In this document: one piece after another, positions 7,123 through 7,928 of the stretch
Layout of the letters: every line of letters begins with the position of its first letter
How positions within the stretch are numbered: position 1 is the first letter of the stretch
Assembly: GCA_023458535.1 (NCBI GenBank)
Contig: JAEWYW010000059.1
Span: forward strand, 1 to 7,928
Reading direction: 5' to 3'
Length of the DNA: 7,928 nucleotides
Source of the DNA: Bacteroidota bacterium
Lineage (GTDB): Bacteria > Bacteroidota > Bacteroidia > Flavobacteriales > Weeksellaceae
Translations under genes and position numbers: made by a program
Notes under the pieces: model-generated
Database searches by the model: none
What the model was told of the DNA's origin: nothing
What the model saw: only the letters and a program-made list of their open reading frames with translations

Positions 7123-7928
7123 ATCCTTTGTTTTAAATTTTTCTTTAAAATAACTTCTGTACTTAAAAAAGTGGTAGTATTTTTTCATCAACGTACGTAG
7201 TTGTGAAGACGGTATTCTTCCTATCGGTATAAACCTTAGGGTTTCGGCTGTTGTTTTTAGATTGATACCATAGAACTGAAAATAGGAATACAGAAAACCT
7301 TGAAAGCGCTCCACTTCAATTTCTGCATTCATTTTATTTTGGTATTGTGCACCATACTTTTTTCTAATAAGTACGTTGGCATCGAGCCAATCTTTATTGG
7401 GTGCACCTAGCGAAAAGTGCTCGATGAGAATGTCCGCAATCACGTAATTTTCGTATTGTTTTGCTGCATGCAAGCTAATGTCCAAATCGTAACCATGAAA
7501 TCCTTTTAAATCTTCATTAAATTTTATTTTTGAAAACACCTCTTTTCTCATCGCTAAAAATACACCGTCTAATGCATATACTCGGTGCTTATTCTCAGTA
7601 ACAAAATTGTCGTATTTGGCTTGGTCTCCTTCTTTTGTATTTTGGATAAGATGTAGAAACTGGTGTTGCATACTGTTCACATACCAGCCACTAGGCGCTG
7701 TAGGAACATAATCCGATCCGGCCACACCCACAACGCCCACTTCTGGACTAGATAAATGTTGAATCAGTTTTTCGCCCCAGTCTTCAGTACGAAATAGAAC
7801 ATCTTCGTGCACGAAAAGTAAATTATCGTATTTTGCCTGTTGTTCTCCTGTATTGTACGCTTCGCAAATGCCCATTAGTCCAGGGTTGTGCACAGGTATT
7901 ATTTCATACTCAGTGAGTGCAATTGTCT
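7120..7928 (-). CDS. StrF-domain-like (PF13712-type) glycosyltransferase, paralogue A (N-terminus cut off by window edge)
   Basis: The reading frame is open to the right edge, giving 269 codons with the N-terminus missing. A GTG at 7893 is not the start: the codons before it (ending TEYEIIPV) continue the alignment with paralogue B (CGQNVEVIGIYN). Family features are GICEAYNTG, LLFVHEDVLFR (HED where the paralogue has HDD), GVVGVAGSDYVP, APSGWY, LDGVFLA and GFHGYDLDISL, then WLDANVLIRKK, which matches WLDNTVLIRKK in the paralogue. Between GWY and LDGVFLA it carries 36 residues against 17 in the paralogue, so it holds an insertion of about 19 residues. The C-terminus is basic and aromatic (KKYYHFFKYRSYFKEKFKTKD). 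It ends with TAATG into the next gene. Probably about 280-290 residues when complete. The sugar transferred is unknown. Confidence 0.87.
   Translation of the reverse strand, partial: TIALTEYEIIPVHNPGLMGICEAYNTGEQQAKYDNLLFVHEDVLFRTEDWGEKLIQHLSSPEVGVVGVAGSDYVPTAPSGWYVNSMQHQFLHLIQNTKEGDQAKYDNFVTENKHRVYALDGVFLAMRKEVFSKIKFNEDLKGFHGYDLDISLHAAKQYENYVIADILIEHFSLGAPNKDWLDANVLIRKKYGAQYQNKMNAEIEVERFQGFLYSYFQFYGINLKTTAETLRFIPIGRIPSSQLRTLMKKYYHFFKYRSYFKEKFKTKD

Larger units (their letters stand above)
1..7928 (-). other. Surface-glycan biosynthesis operon segment
   Basis: Eight genes on one strand, with no gap longer than 16 bases, seven of them glycosyltransferase-like and the last an AsnB-type amidotransferase. 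Such packing and content are typical of the variable part of O-antigen, capsule or protein-glycan loci in Bacteroidota. Both ends run out of the window inside genes, so promoter, terminator, flippase, polymerase and nucleotide-sugar genes must lie outside it. Whether the product is lipopolysaccharide, capsule or a protein-linked glycan cannot be decided here. Confidence 0.85.

Noticed and set aside
7120..7893. GTG at 7893 as the start of the right-most gene
   Set aside because: The frame stays open to the window edge, and the residues before the GTG align with the paralogue at 5430-6215. The gene is cut off at its N-terminus.
1..7928. Internal promoters, terminators, RNA genes, mobile elements or CRISPR arrays
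   Set aside because: The window is almost wholly coding with gaps of at most 16 bases. No hairpin with T-run, inverted-repeat ends, transposase or spaced repeats was seen by eye.

Overview
The window is a single, almost gap-free stretch of eight genes, all read on the minus strand (right to left in these coordinates). It looks like the middle of a surface-polysaccharide (O-antigen, capsule or protein-glycan) biosynthesis locus from a low-GC Bacteroidota, most likely a flavobacterium. This rests on the AT-rich, Lys/Asn/Ile/Phe-rich coding, starts without Shine-Dalgarno motifs but with A-rich leaders, and the mix of glycosyltransferase families. The lineage is inferred, not proven.

In order of transcription: a StrF-domain-like glycosyltransferase cut off at its N-terminus by the right edge (7928-7120); a GT2-type glycosyltransferase with a GDDD motif (7120-6212); a second StrF-domain-like enzyme that is a clear paralogue of the first (6215-5430); a protein resembling GT23 / O-fucosyltransferase-superfamily enzymes (5415-4483); a GT10 fucosyltransferase (4466-3510); a PF11316-type putative rhamnosyltransferase (3510-2695); a second GT2 enzyme with DDGSSD and DADD motifs (2698-1754); and a glutamine-dependent asparagine synthetase family protein, cut off at its C-terminus by the left edge (1751-1).

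The genes are packed as one transcription unit. Two junctions are ATGA overlaps, two are TAATG overlaps, and the other three have gaps of 2, 14 and 16 bases. There is no room for an internal terminator or a separate intergenic promoter, and none was seen. No RNA genes, mobile elements, CRISPR arrays or long repeats were seen.

The genes would together supply several transferases for building one glycan, with two different fucosyltransferase-like folds encoded side by side. The AsnB-like enzyme may amidate a sugar acid of that glycan or simply make asparagine. Flippase, polymerase, chain-length and nucleotide-sugar synthesis genes (such as GDP-fucose synthesis) are not in the window and would be expected outside it. 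The GT10-GT23-like pair, the StrF-like paralogues and the amidotransferase are the points most worth following up.
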